NCBI RefSeq assembly: GCF_937898475.1
Contig: NZ_CALEJS010000021.1
Location: forward strand, 1-64,000
Origin: an uncultured Chitinophaga sp.
GTDB lineage: Bacteria > Bacteroidota > Bacteroidia > Chitinophagales > Chitinophagaceae
Direction: 5' to 3'
Length of the DNA stretch: 64,000 bases
Below, piece after piece: positions 35,251 to 43,674 of the stretch. Position 1 is the stretch's first letter, and the number at the start of each line of letters is the position of its first letter. The notes under the pieces are model-generated. The model worked only from the letters and a program-made list of their open reading frames with translations, did not search any database and had not been told where the DNA came from. The translations under genes and the position numbers were made by a program.

Positions 35251-35571
35251 TTATGTGACCATCAGTTCCATTAGTTTCTTAATCGGGATGGTAAAGGGCA
35301 GATGATGATTGTCGCCGATCAGCAAAAATTTCTTCTTTTTGTCAATACTGGTGATAAAATCGCCGTTGACAAGGAATGACTGGCTGATACGGATAAAGCG
35401 CCGGTGATTGATTTCTTTCTGTAGTTTTGCCAGGGAGGTTGTAAGCACAAATTCCCTCCCGTCATTCAGGTGAATATGGCTGTAACAATCATCCGATTTG
35501 AAGAATAGAATAGACGAATAGCCAACTACATAGATCCGGTCACGATGAGGGATTAAAAACTTTTCTGGCAT
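35251..35571 (-). CDS. Stand-alone LytTR-type DNA-binding regulator
   Basis: 106 residues consisting almost wholly of a LytTR domain: I-Y-V-V-G-Y-S-S-I-L-F-F-K-S-D-D-C-Y-S-H-I-H-L at about 13-35, L-A-K-L-Q-K-E-I near 48, the conserved F-I-R-I-S-Q-S-F-L-V-N near 59-69 and I-P-I-K-K-L-M-E-L at the end. There is no receiver or membrane domain, so its activity is probably set by expression or by a partner. The start overlaps the thioredoxin/DUF1573 gene by 32 bases, making co-translation likely. It may regulate the CBM1 mini-protein gene upstream (inference from operon order). Confidence 0.85.
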   Translation of the reverse strand: MPEKFLIPHRDRIYVVGYSSILFFKSDDCYSHIHLNDGREFVLTTSLAKLQKEINHRRFIRISQSFLVNGDFITSIDKKKKFLLIGDNHHLPFTIPIKKLMELMVT

Positions 35572-36469
35572 GCTGCGGCCATTTCAGTTCTATGCAGGTG
35601 CAGGGATGATCAGCTTTGGCAATCCTCAGATCTTTTTTACCGGTGTTGGTAAATTCAAAGCTGAAGGTATAATCCGTACCCTGTTTGATAATGCCGCAGT
35701 CGTGACTGATTTTATTGAATACCAGCGAGGCGCTGTCGGTTGCGCCCTGCTGCCTCGCCAGGCTGTTTTCCTGTAAGGGAATCGTATCAAGCAGGCCCTT
35801 GTAGATCAGTTTATCTGATGGGCTATATACAGGCCGCACCAGCTGTGCAACCGCTGCGGGTCCGCCCAGCGTGTGCGAAAGGTATATATTGTATGGATAT
35901 GCGGCGATGTCAAGGGAACGCCTGGCCAGCTGGTAGGCTGAGTCTCTGGCGGAGGGCCGCCCGCCGCCTCCCTTCATCAACAGGAAGGCCTGCATATTGA
36001 GCGATACCAGCTTTTTATATCGCTGTGTGGTGATGGGAAGCTGGAAGATTTCCCTGAAAATATATTCATCGATCCCGATCCTGTCCAGGTCTCTGATGTC
36101 ATACTCCTTACTCTTCGGAAAACCAAATGTCAGCAGATTCCCATCCTTATCAAAAAAATAGGGAAAAGGATAGGAAGGGCATTTCGTTATCCGGGCAATA
36201 TCTTCCTGCCGCTTATCAGAAGCGTCGGCATTATAACAGATATAGTCGCGTTGCAGAATCCTGGCGGTTGTTGACTGGGAGTCCAGCATTTTTCGAAAAG
36301 CATCGCAGTTGCCACATTTGCTGTTGCCGATAATGATAAATACGTTCTTGTTCTCTTTTTGGGCCCTGGCAAATACATCCTCTACTGAGCCGTTCATGTA
36401 TTGTACCGGCGAATGGTGGCACGAAAGCAATAATAAAACGGGTAATATACAGGTAATGAGGTATTTCAT
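35540..36469 (-). CDS. Thioredoxin-fold lipoprotein with C-terminal DUF1573-like segment
   Basis: 309 residues. The N terminus is a lipoprotein signal with lipobox L-L-S-C at Cys17. A thioredoxin-like domain (about 28-130) carries a redox pair C-G-N-C at 52-55 within I-I-G-N-S-K-C-G-N-C-D-A-F. A helical middle region follows, and the last ~60 residues match DUF1573 (F-N-K-I-S-H-D-C-G-I-I-K-Q-G and F-T-N-T-G-K-K-D-L ... C-T-C). The Ig-like DUF1573 domain seems cut short right after its C-T-C motif, where the overlapping LytTR gene begins. It should face the periplasm and could reduce or isomerise disulfides, possibly those of the four-cysteine protein encoded upstream. Confidence 0.8.
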   Translation of the reverse strand: MKYLITCILPVLLLLSCHHSPVQYMNGSVEDVFARAQKENKNVFIIIGNSKCGNCDAFRKMLDSQSTTARILQRDYICYNADASDKRQEDIARITKCPSYPFPYFFDKDGNLLTFGFPKSKEYDIRDLDRIGIDEYIFREIFQLPITTQRYKKLVSLNMQAFLLMKGGGGRPSARDSAYQLARRSLDIAAYPYNIYLSHTLGGPAAVAQLVRPVYSPSDKLIYKGLLDTIPLQENSLARQQGATDSASLVFNKISHDCGIIKQGTDYTFSFEFTNTGKKDLRIAKADHPCTCIELKWPQHARKVFNPSS

Positions 36470-36486
36470 AATAGTAACAGATAATT

Positions 36487-36519
36487 AGGATAGCCGCTAC
36501 AAATTATAGCGGCTATCCT
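36487..36519 (-). terminator. 13-bp perfect hairpin between the CBM1 gene and the thioredoxin gene
   Basis: Arms AGGATAGCCGCTA (36487-36499) and its exact complement (36507-36519) around a seven-base loop, ten bases past the CBM1-protein stop on the minus strand. The following minus-strand sequence (AATTATCTG) has only a weak T content, so it may act as a partial terminator or an RNA-stabilising stem that gives much more CBM1 transcript than downstream transcript. Confidence 0.6.
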
Positions 36520-36528
36520 GGTAGAAAA

Positions 36529-36723
36529 TCATTCAACTCCTCCACTTAAAGGAAGGCATTGGTGATAGAAAGGATTGATCACAATGCATGCCCATCCAGG
36601 TACGCATACAGTGGGGCCTGTCCAGCCAATACCGCCACATTGTGAATACGGCTGTGCGAACTGGGCTGAAGATGTAAAAACAGAGAAAACAGAAAGAACG
36701 GCTGCAATGATAAGCACCTTCAT
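36529..36723 (-). CDS. Secreted mini-protein consisting of a fungal-type CBM1 cellulose-binding domain
   Basis: 64 residues: signal peptide (about 1-21, ending T-S-S-A-Q) and a ~43-residue mature part. From residue 25 it matches the CBM1 module of fungal cellulases: Y-S-Q-C, then C-G-G-I-G-W-T-G-P-T-V-C, V-P-G-W-A-C and I-N-P-F-Y-H-Q-C. The four Cys are spaced C-x10-C-x5-C-x9-C, identical to the CBM1 of Trichoderma Cel7A, and the three flat-face aromatics (Tyr, then Phe-Tyr) plus the conserved Asn and Gln are kept. CBM1 folds as a small two-disulfide wedge that binds crystalline cellulose or chitin. There is no catalytic domain. CBM1 is known almost only from fungi and a few other eukaryotes, so a stand-alone bacterial copy is remarkable. 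The reading frame is small, but the signal peptide and motif make it convincing. Confidence 0.85.
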   Translation of the reverse strand: MKVLIIAAVLSVFSVFTSSAQFAQPYSQCGGIGWTGPTVCVPGWACIVINPFYHQCLPLSGGVE

Positions 36724-36883
36724 GGGAATAGGTTTTTGGATTAAACAATAAAAAAACTAACCGGTTAACGTATCAGGGATTAAATCTATCTAAATATCGT
36801 TACAGTTAAGAGACTGGAAGCCTGCAATTAAGTATTCGGGCATTATCCGTCAGAATTCCCGTCATTAAGCCCCGGATAACGGG

Positions 36884-36915
36884 GTTGTATCCTAACATTC
36901 TGGTTTATATCTTTA
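36884..36915 (+). promoter_or_regulatory. Candidate sigma-ABfr-type promoter for the first ECF sigma gene
   Basis: A TTG at 36885-36887 and TATCTTTA at 36908-36915 (seven of eight to TAnnTTTG) are separated by 20 bases, close to the Bacteroidota TTTG-N19-TAnnTTTG pattern. It lies about 60 bases before the ECF sigma start. A small hairpin CCCCG/CGGGG (36870-36884) sits just upstream. Confidence 0.35.
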
Positions 36916-36973
36916 ACCGGTATACCACCAGTATATTCATCAACGATCACCAAATCTAAACAGGGACACAAAT

Positions 36974-37555
36974 TTGTACGGCAGCCTTGATGATAAAGCG
37001 CTATGGGCCAGGGTAATGGAGGGCGATAAGAACGCATTGGCTTTCATTTACAATACTTATTTCCCCTCCCTTTACAGGTACGGGATGAAATTGTGCCCGG
37101 ATGCCGACCTGGTGAAAGACAGTATTCATGACCTTTTTACGGGTATCTGGCTGAGCCGCGAACGGCTCTCTGCCACAGATTCCATCCGCTTTTACCTGCT
37201 CGCTTCCCTCAAACGCAGGATTGGCAGGCAGCAGGGGTTACTGAACCGCCTGGCAGGCCAGCCCTCGGTGGTACTGCCCTTTGCCGGCTCGCACGAAGAT
37301 GTGCTGATAGGAGAACAGGCAGACAAAGAACGTAAGGAGAAGCTGGAAAAAGTAATCAAAGACCTGCCCCGCCGTCAGCGGGAGATATTGTACCTGCGCT
37401 ATTACGAGGGGCTGGATACGCAGGAGACGGCTGCGCTCATGTCGCTCAGTGTAAGCTCTGCCTATGTGCTGCTGTCAAAAGCATTGAACTACCTGAAAAA
37501 GCATAGTGATAAGCTGGTCGCTCTTTTAATAACTTGTTCATTACTAAGGGGATAA
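36974..37555 (+). CDS. ECF RNA polymerase sigma-70 factor, SusCD-linked (locus 1)
   Basis: 193 residues starting at a TTG codon; no ATG gives a complete region 2. Sigma region 2 spans about 15-80 (F-I-Y-N-T-Y-F-P-S-L-Y-R-Y-G and S-I-H-D-L-F-T-G-I-W-L) and region 4 about 125-180 (L-P-R-R-Q-R-E-I-L-Y-L-R-Y-Y-E-G-L, A-A-L-M-S-L-S-V-S-S-A-Y-V). A short hydrophobic tail ends the protein, as in many Bacteroidota ECF factors of this class. It should direct transcription of the downstream SusC operon when released by the FecR anti-sigma encoded next. Confidence 0.88.
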   Translation: MYGSLDDKALWARVMEGDKNALAFIYNTYFPSLYRYGMKLCPDADLVKDSIHDLFTGIWLSRERLSATDSIRFYLLASLKRRIGRQQGLLNRLAGQPSVVLPFAGSHEDVLIGEQADKERKEKLEKVIKDLPRRQREILYLRYYEGLDTQETAALMSLSVSSAYVLLSKALNYLKKHSDKLVALLITCSLLRG

Positions 37556-37629
37556 AAATTTTTTAAAAAAAGTGCGGTACAAACGCTAAGATTTTGTCCG
37601 CTTGCTGCTTTATCTGTTAAGAACAAACG

Positions 37630-38670
37630 ATGACATCCAGGGAATTTACCATCGAAGCGCTTTTGCAGGATCCTGTTTTCCGCCAATGGGTGATAGAAAA
37701 GGACGCCAAAGCCGCTGCCTACTGGCAGCAATGGCTGCAGCAGCACCCGCACAGGGCAGCAGACCTGGCAAAGGCCAGGGAAATACTGTTGCTGATAGGC
37801 GATCCCTCCCATACACCTGCTGCCACAGATGCAGTAGAGACCTGGGAAAGGGTTTTGCAAAGTATTGACAGCGGCAGCGCTAAGCTGGTGCGGATGCCGG
37901 GCAGCCGTATGCGCCGGTGGTGGTCCTATGCCGCAGTTTTCGCAGGTATCCTGGTCATGACCTATGCCATTTATTTTTTTCTGAAGAAGGATACCCTGCA
38001 CTATGCCACTGCTATGGGGGAAATGCAAACGGTGGAGCTGCCGGACCATTCCCTGGTACGCCTCAATGTAAATTCCACTTTACGCTATGCAGGAGAATGG
38101 GACAATAAGGGGCCGCGGGAAGTATGGCTGAACGGCGAGGCCTTCTTTACTGTACAGCACCAGCACAATAACCGCCGCTTCATTGTGCATACTACCGATG
38201 TAGATATACAGGTAGTGGGTACGGAGTTCAATGTCAACACCCGCCGTGTAAAAACACAGGTGGTATTAAGCACCGGTGTTGTAAAGCTGATGCTCAACAA
38301 GAAAGGGACTCCCGGGGACGTGCCCGCTCAGGCGCATATCACCATGAAGCCCGGCGATATGGTAACTTACTCTGCTGCCACAGAGGAGCTGACAAACGAA
38401 AAGGTTGATCCCGCTGCATACGCATCCTGGCGTACCGGAATACTGTCGTTCGATGATATGCCGGTGGCAGAGGTGATCAGATCCCTGCAGGACAACCTGG
38501 GCATCGTGATACAGCTGGAAAGCGATAGCCTGGCACAGCAAACTTATACCGGAAGTATACCGACAAACAATATAGATGTGTTCTTTAAAACACTCGAAAG
38601 ATCATTTAATGTCCATATCCGGAAGACAGGAACAAATACTTATACGATAGTGAACCAGGAGGATAAATAG
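37630..38670 (+). CDS. FecR-type anti-sigma factor (locus 1)
   Basis: 346 residues. The N-terminal cytoplasmic part (~1-95) should hold the sigma factor; one transmembrane helix lies near 98-120 (Y-A-A-V-F-A-G-I-L-V-M-T-Y-A-I-Y-F-F-L); then a FecR domain (A-T-A-M-G-E-M-Q-T-V-E-L-P-D-H-S-L-V-R-L-N near 120-145; G-E-A-F-F-T-V-Q near 170) and a C-terminal DUF4974-like domain (F-D-D-M-P-V-A-E-V-I near 275). It relays a signal from the SusC STN domain through the periplasm to the sigma factor. It lies between the ECF gene and susC, the usual order. Confidence 0.92.
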   Translation: MTSREFTIEALLQDPVFRQWVIEKDAKAAAYWQQWLQQHPHRAADLAKAREILLLIGDPSHTPAATDAVETWERVLQSIDSGSAKLVRMPGSRMRRWWSYAAVFAGILVMTYAIYFFLKKDTLHYATAMGEMQTVELPDHSLVRLNVNSTLRYAGEWDNKGPREVWLNGEAFFTVQHQHNNRRFIVHTTDVDIQVVGTEFNVNTRRVKTQVVLSTGVVKLMLNKKGTPGDVPAQAHITMKPGDMVTYSAATEELTNEKVDPAAYASWRTGILSFDDMPVAEVIRSLQDNLGIVIQLESDSLAQQTYTGSIPTNNIDVFFKTLERSFNVHIRKTGTNTYTIVNQEDK

Positions 38671-38696
38671 TACATAACCAACCTTAATCTAATGCT

Positions 38697-41600
38697 ATGG
38701 TGAAATTTTACGCCGCTTGTATCGGTGGTGTCTTTGCTATGTCCCTTACCTTGCAGTTGAGCGCTTTTCCCGCAGTTGCAGCTGTCAACACACAAAATCC
38801 GGCTGCGCTGTTATCAGCCGCTGCTGCGCAGGCAGATACACAGCAGGAGCCGCTGAAAAACCAGCTGGCCCGTGTGGAACAACGTTACAGGATCCGTATC
38901 AATTATGTAGGTAACACCGTCAACGGGATCTATGCAGATGCCCCTCCTGCCAAAGATCCGGGTGTGTCCATGATCGATTATCTCAATGACTTTCTGCGCT
39001 CCCTTGGACTGGAAGCAGAGCCGGCGGGGAAAGATCAGTACATCATCTTCAGAAAAGAAAAGTCCAGACCAGCCTCTCAACCGGCCAAACCGGCAGCCGG
39101 CGTGGAAATGGAAGCACTGAACACAACCACGCCCGGTGCAACAGCACCTGCAACACTACAGCAGCAATCCACCGTCAGCGGCCTGGTAACCGAAGAATCA
39201 GGTCTTCCGCTGCCAGGCGTTACCATTGTGGTAAAGGGCACCTTCAACGGTACCAAAACCAATGAGAATGGTAAATACAGGTTAACCAATGTACCGCCCA
39301 ACGGTACCCTGGTGTTCAGCTACATTGGCTACAAATCAATGGAGGTGAAGGTAGAGGGCCGCACGGCCATTGACGCGAAACTGCTGACCGAGGTGCAGTC
39401 CATGAAAGATTTTGTAGTGAACGGTTACCAGAAACTGCAGAAGGACAATTATACCGGCTCCGCCATTGTAATAACCGGGGAGGAGCTTAAACACTTCAAC
39501 CCGCAGAACATCCTGCAAAGTATACAGGCCCGCGACCCTTCTTTTCGTTTAGTGGAGAATAATATCGCAGGGTCCAATCCCAACCAGTTGCCCAATATTA
39601 ACGTGAGGGGCACTACGGCTCTGCCTTCCGGTACGCCCGGTCAGTTGAGCCGCAACCAGCTTGCCAGCATTACCAACCTTCCACTGTTCATACTGGACGG
39701 TTACCAGGTCAGCATACAGAATATCTTTGACCTGGATTTTAACCGGATAGAAACGGTGACCCTGCTGAAAGATGCAGCGGCTACCGCCATCTATGGGTCC
39801 CGTGCTTCCAACGGCGTGTGCGTGTTCACCACAAAGGCGCCCAAAGAAGGCGCGCTGGAACTGTACTACAACTACGAGCTGAATGTTACCACGCCCGATC
39901 TTACCGCCTATAATGTACTGGATGCAGGTCAGAAGCTGGAATACGAAAGGCTGGCTGGTTTGTATGCTGGCAACGAGGTAGATGGTGAGGAAGCACTTGA
40001 ACGGCTTTATTATGCCAAAAAGAAGAATGTGCTCAGCGGTATCAATACATACTGGTTGTCGCAGCCGGTGAGCAATGATTTTGGCCATAAACATTCCGTT
40101 TCCCTGCAGGGCGGCTCTTCTTCCATGCGCTATGGTGTGGATGTACGTTATCAAACCAACAATGGCGTGATGAAGGGCTCCGGCCGCGACCGTTACAGTT
40201 TGAGCAACACCTTGTCTTACTCGCCGCGTAGCCACAAGCTGCTGTTCCGCAACCAGTTCACCATATCGCAGGTAAAAGGCACAGAATCTCCCTATGGCTC
40301 TTTTGCAGATTATGTGAAGATGAATCCCTATTACCCGATCTACGATTCTAACGGCAGACTGCTGCGGGAAATGGATAAATGGAATTACCGCAGTGCAGCA
40401 GAGAACAGCGCCATTAGGACCGAGCATGTGCTGAACCCCATGTATGAAGCCACTATCGGCAGCTTTAACAAGCAGGAGTACCTGGAGTTCATGGACGGTT
40501 TTAATGTTGAATATAATCCCAGTGGGCAATGGCGTATCAGTGGTAATATCAGCCTTATCAAGCGTAAGCAGACAAACGATCATTTTATATCACCGCTCAG
40601 TAACCTGTTCTATTCATACGCCGGCGATCAGCTCAAAGACCGGGGCACCTATGAATATGGTACGGAAGACTTTACACAGGTAGATGGCAGCTTTACCATC
40701 AACCATAATGAGGTGATCCGTAATGAACATTTCCTGAACTTTTCGCTTGGCACCAATATTCAGTCCACATCTTCTACACTGCGTTCCTTTAAGGCGCAGG
40801 GTTTTACCAATGACCGTTTTACAGACATATCCTTTGCCCGCATGTATGAGAAAGACGCCGCTCCACAGGGCGGTGTAACAGAACAACGGCTGGCAGGCGT
40901 TTTTTTGTCCTTTAACTATTCCTTTCAGAACCGTTTCCTGATGGACGGCACCGTGCGGGTAGACGGATCTTCCAAATTCGGTTCCGACTCCCGTATGGCG
41001 CCCTTCTGGTCTTATGGCATCGGGTGGAATTTGCATAAGGAGAAGTTCCTGCAGCATACTCCTGTGAGCCAGCTACGGCTGAAAGCCACCACCGCCCTGA
41101 CGGGAGATGTGTCGTTCCCGGCCTATTTATCCAATACCACTTACCAGTATTATACCGGTGAATGGTACTCAACCGGTGTGGGGGCTGTATTTAATGCTTA
41201 TGGCAATTCAAGGCTGAAATGGCAGCGTACCCATAACTACGATCTGAGTGTGGAGCTGGGACTGTTCCAGGACCGTGTGTACTTTTCTCCCAGGTACTAT
41301 CACAAGCTGACCACTGATCTGCTGGCGGATATCAACGTACCTTCTTCCACCGGTTTTGAGCGGTATAAGGAAAACCTGGGAGAGATGGTGAATAAAGGCT
41401 TTGAAGTATATATGCGCGCTAACGTGTTCCGCAGCCGTAACTGGTCGGTTAACCTGAACCTGAACATGGTGCACAACACCAATGTGATCACCAAGATATC
41501 CGATGCACTCAAGAATTATAACGATGATGTAGACAAACAGCAACAGGAAAACCCTGACCTGAAAGCTGTACCCCTGCTGCGTTACCGCGAAGGACAGTCC

Positions 41601-42182
41601 CTCAACACCATCTATGCCGTACGCTCCCTGGGCATAGATCCGGAGAATGGACGTGAGATCTTCCTGAACCTGGATGGTACCCGCACCTACGATTACAACG
41701 TGAAGAACACCGTGCCTATAGGTGATCAGACGCCCAAGCTGGATGGCTACTTTGGCGGCAGCGTGATATACAAAAACTTTATGGTGGAAGTAAGCTTTTA
41801 CAGCCGCCTGGGTGGCGACATCTACAACCAGACATTGGTAGACCGCGTGGAAAATGCCAGTCCCTGGTACAATGTAGACGCCCGCGCGCTGGACGCCAGG
41901 TGGAAACAACCGGGCGACCAGGTATTCTTCAAGAATATTGCAGACATGGGCAACACGCTTACCTCCTCCCGTTTTGTACAGCGTGAGAACAGGGTGGAGC
42001 TTAAAGCCATCTACCTCTCTTACGAAGCGCCGGCGTCTTTCTACAAACGCCTGCGTATGAAGAACCTGCGCTGCGCGCTTAACATGAACGACATTGCTTA
42101 CTGGTCATCTATCAAACTTGAAAGGGGCATAGACTATCCTTTCGCCAGAAGCTTCACCTTTTCATTATCAACCAGGTTCTAA
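38697..42182 (+). CDS. SusC/RagA-family TonB-linked outer membrane receptor with STN domain (locus 1)
   Basis: 1161 residues. After a signal sequence an STN (secretin/TonB N-terminal) domain spans about 55-125, which contacts FecR. A carboxypeptidase-like domain follows (V-S-G-L-V-T-E-E-S-G-L-P-L-P-G-V-T-I near 160-177), then the plug (I-F-D-L-D-F-N-R-I-E-T-V-T-L-L-K-D-A-A-A-T-A-I-Y-G near 343-367, split here for length) and a 22-strand type barrel ending with the aromatic S-L-S-T-R-F. It imports a ligand captured by the partner SusD protein. The cargo is not shown by neighbouring genes: there is no glycoside hydrolase in this operon. Confidence 0.95.
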   Translation: MVKFYAACIGGVFAMSLTLQLSAFPAVAAVNTQNPAALLSAAAAQADTQQEPLKNQLARVEQRYRIRINYVGNTVNGIYADAPPAKDPGVSMIDYLNDFLRSLGLEAEPAGKDQYIIFRKEKSRPASQPAKPAAGVEMEALNTTTPGATAPATLQQQSTVSGLVTEESGLPLPGVTIVVKGTFNGTKTNENGKYRLTNVPPNGTLVFSYIGYKSMEVKVEGRTAIDAKLLTEVQSMKDFVVNGYQKLQKDNYTGSAIVITGEELKHFNPQNILQSIQARDPSFRLVENNIAGSNPNQLPNINVRGTTALPSGTPGQLSRNQLASITNLPLFILDGYQVSIQNIFDLDFNRIETVTLLKDAAATAIYGSRASNGVCVFTTKAPKEGALELYYNYELNVTTPDLTAYNVLDAGQKLEYERLAGLYAGNEVDGEEALERLYYAKKKNVLSGINTYWLSQPVSNDFGHKHSVSLQGGSSSMRYGVDVRYQTNNGVMKGSGRDRYSLSNTLSYSPRSHKLLFRNQFTISQVKGTESPYGSFADYVKMNPYYPIYDSNGRLLREMDKWNYRSAAENSAIRTEHVLNPMYEATIGSFNKQEYLEFMDGFNVEYNPSGQWRISGNISLIKRKQTNDHFISPLSNLFYSYAGDQLKDRGTYEYGTEDFTQVDGSFTINHNEVIRNEHFLNFSLGTNIQSTSSTLRSFKAQGFTNDRFTDISFARMYEKDAAPQGGVTEQRLAGVFLSFNYSFQNRFLMDGTVRVDGSSKFGSDSRMAPFWSYGIGWNLHKEKFLQHTPVSQLRLKATTALTGDVSFPAYLSNTTYQYYTGEWYSTGVGAVFNAYGNSRLKWQRTHNYDLSVELGLFQDRVYFSPRYYHKLTTDLLADINVPSSTGFERYKENLGEMVNKGFEVYMRANVFRSRNWSVNLNLNMVHNTNVITKISDALKNYNDDVDKQQQENPDLKAVPLLRYREGQSLNTIYAVRSLGIDPENGREIFLNLDGTRTYDYNVKNTVPIGDQTPKLDGYFGGSVIYKNFMVEVSFYSRLGGDIYNQTLVDRVENASPWYNVDARALDARWKQPGDQVFFKNIADMGNTLTSSRFVQRENRVELKAIYLSYEAPASFYKRLRMKNLRCALNMNDIAYWSSIKLERGIDYPFARSFTFSLSTRF

Positions 42183-42194
42183 AACGTTTTGCAC

Positions 42195-43664
42195 ATGAAA
42201 AAGTATCTCATACTCATCATAACGGCCGCTGCGCTATCCTCCTGCAAAAAATGGCTGGATGTGAAGCCGCTGACGGAGGTGGAGCAGGAAGTGCTGTTCA
42301 GCACCGAAGCAGGATTCATGGAAGCCATTAACGGGCTCTATACCCGCTGCGCACAACAGGACCTGTATGGCAAAGAGCTCAGTGTGGGCTTTCCTGATGC
42401 ACTGGCACAGAACTATACCGTATCCCCGGAAGACCCTAACAAATACCGGCAAACCCTGTTGTACAACTATAAGGACGGCGACTTTGTTACCCGCAGGGAC
42501 GCTGCCTGGAAAGGGCTGTACAATGTTATCGCCAACAGTAACATTATCCTGGAACATGTAGACAAGCAAAAGGGAGTGCTTACACAACCCGTTTATGCCA
42601 TCGTAAAAGGAGAGGCACTCGCTATGCGGGCCTACTGTCATTTTGATGTGCTGCGCCTTTTTGCCGCCTCCTATGCCGCCGAACCAAACGGCAAAGGCAT
42701 TCCTTATGTGACCGCCTTCAGCAAGGACGTTCCGAGGATGTACAAAACCGGCGAAGCAATAGACCTGATGCTGCAGGACCTGAACGCCGCAAAAGAATTA
42801 CTGCGTACCGCCGATCCTATCCTCACACCGGGATATAAGGTGGGGTATGACGCGGTAACCGATTCTTCCAATGAGAAAGACGGACCGCTGTTCACACAGG
42901 AGCGCCGCCATCATCTCAACTACTATGCAGTTTGCGGAGCGCTGGCTCGCATCTACCTCTATAAGGGAGACCATCCCCGGGCGCTGTTCAATGCACTGGA
43001 AGTGATCAATGCCAATAAGTTTCCCTGGACCAAACAGTCAGACTTCCTGAATCCCGATGAAGAGAAGAAAGACCGCATGCTGTATAAGGAATTATTGTTT
43101 GCCGTTTACAGCGCCAATTCCGAAACTACTGACGCATTGCGCCGCTTGTTAAGAGATGGGGTAGCGTCATTGTACATAAACCTGCAGGAGGGGCGTAATA
43201 TCTATGAAACAGGCGGGGTAGGAGGAGAGGACTTCCGCTACAAACAGTGGTTTTCTGAACAGGCTTATTCCAGCGGCACTTACCTGCGCCTGGAAAAATA
43301 TACCCGTGATCCGGACCGCAACATTCACCCGCAGCTGGCTCCAGCCCTGCGCCTCAGCGAAATGTACTACATCGCGGCAGAATGCTCGTTTGATACCGAT
43401 CCTGCCAAAGCCTGGGAGTATTTCAATACCGTACGTCTTAACCGCGGCATTGGTACACCACGCAATGATCCGTCCAAAGCCGTTTTTATGGAGGAGCTTG
43501 TGAAAGAGGCCCGCAAAGAGTTCTTCGGTGAAGGCCAGATCTTCTATATGTACAAACGGTTGAACATTTCTTTCCCCGGTTCTTTCGGCAGCACTATCCC
43601 GGCTACCAGTTCCATTTTCGTACTGCCATTCCCGGATGATGAAATTGCTTTCGGTAACAGATAA
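42195..43664 (+). CDS. RagB/SusD family nutrient-binding lipoprotein (locus 1)
   Basis: 489 residues from the ATG at 42195; an upstream TTG at 42189 is not preferred. Lipoprotein signal with lipobox L-S-S-C at about residue 17-18. The SusD-like fold shows in K-W-L-D-V-K-P-L-T-E near the N terminus and the C-terminal R-L-S-E-M-Y-Y-I-A-A-E-C and V-R-L-N-R-G-I-G blocks, plus E-E-L-V-K-E-A-R-K-E-F-F-G-E-G near 437-451. It caps the SusC barrel at the cell surface. Twelve bases after susC; the DUF4843 gene follows at 11 bases. Confidence 0.93.
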   Translation: MKKYLILIITAAALSSCKKWLDVKPLTEVEQEVLFSTEAGFMEAINGLYTRCAQQDLYGKELSVGFPDALAQNYTVSPEDPNKYRQTLLYNYKDGDFVTRRDAAWKGLYNVIANSNIILEHVDKQKGVLTQPVYAIVKGEALAMRAYCHFDVLRLFAASYAAEPNGKGIPYVTAFSKDVPRMYKTGEAIDLMLQDLNAAKELLRTADPILTPGYKVGYDAVTDSSNEKDGPLFTQERRHHLNYYAVCGALARIYLYKGDHPRALFNALEVINANKFPWTKQSDFLNPDEEKKDRMLYKELLFAVYSANSETTDALRRLLRDGVASLYINLQEGRNIYETGGVGGEDFRYKQWFSEQAYSSGTYLRLEKYTRDPDRNIHPQLAPALRLSEMYYIAAECSFDTDPAKAWEYFNTVRLNRGIGTPRNDPSKAVFMEELVKEARKEFFGEGQIFYMYKRLNISFPGSFGSTIPATSSIFVLPFPDDEIAFGNR

Positions 43665-43674
43665 ACATGCACAA

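Noticed and set aside
36533..36748. 71-aa minus-strand reading frame overlapping the CBM1 gene
   Set aside because: It is in another frame, lacks a signal peptide and family resemblance, while the overlapping 64-aa frame has a clear signal peptide and CBM1 motif.
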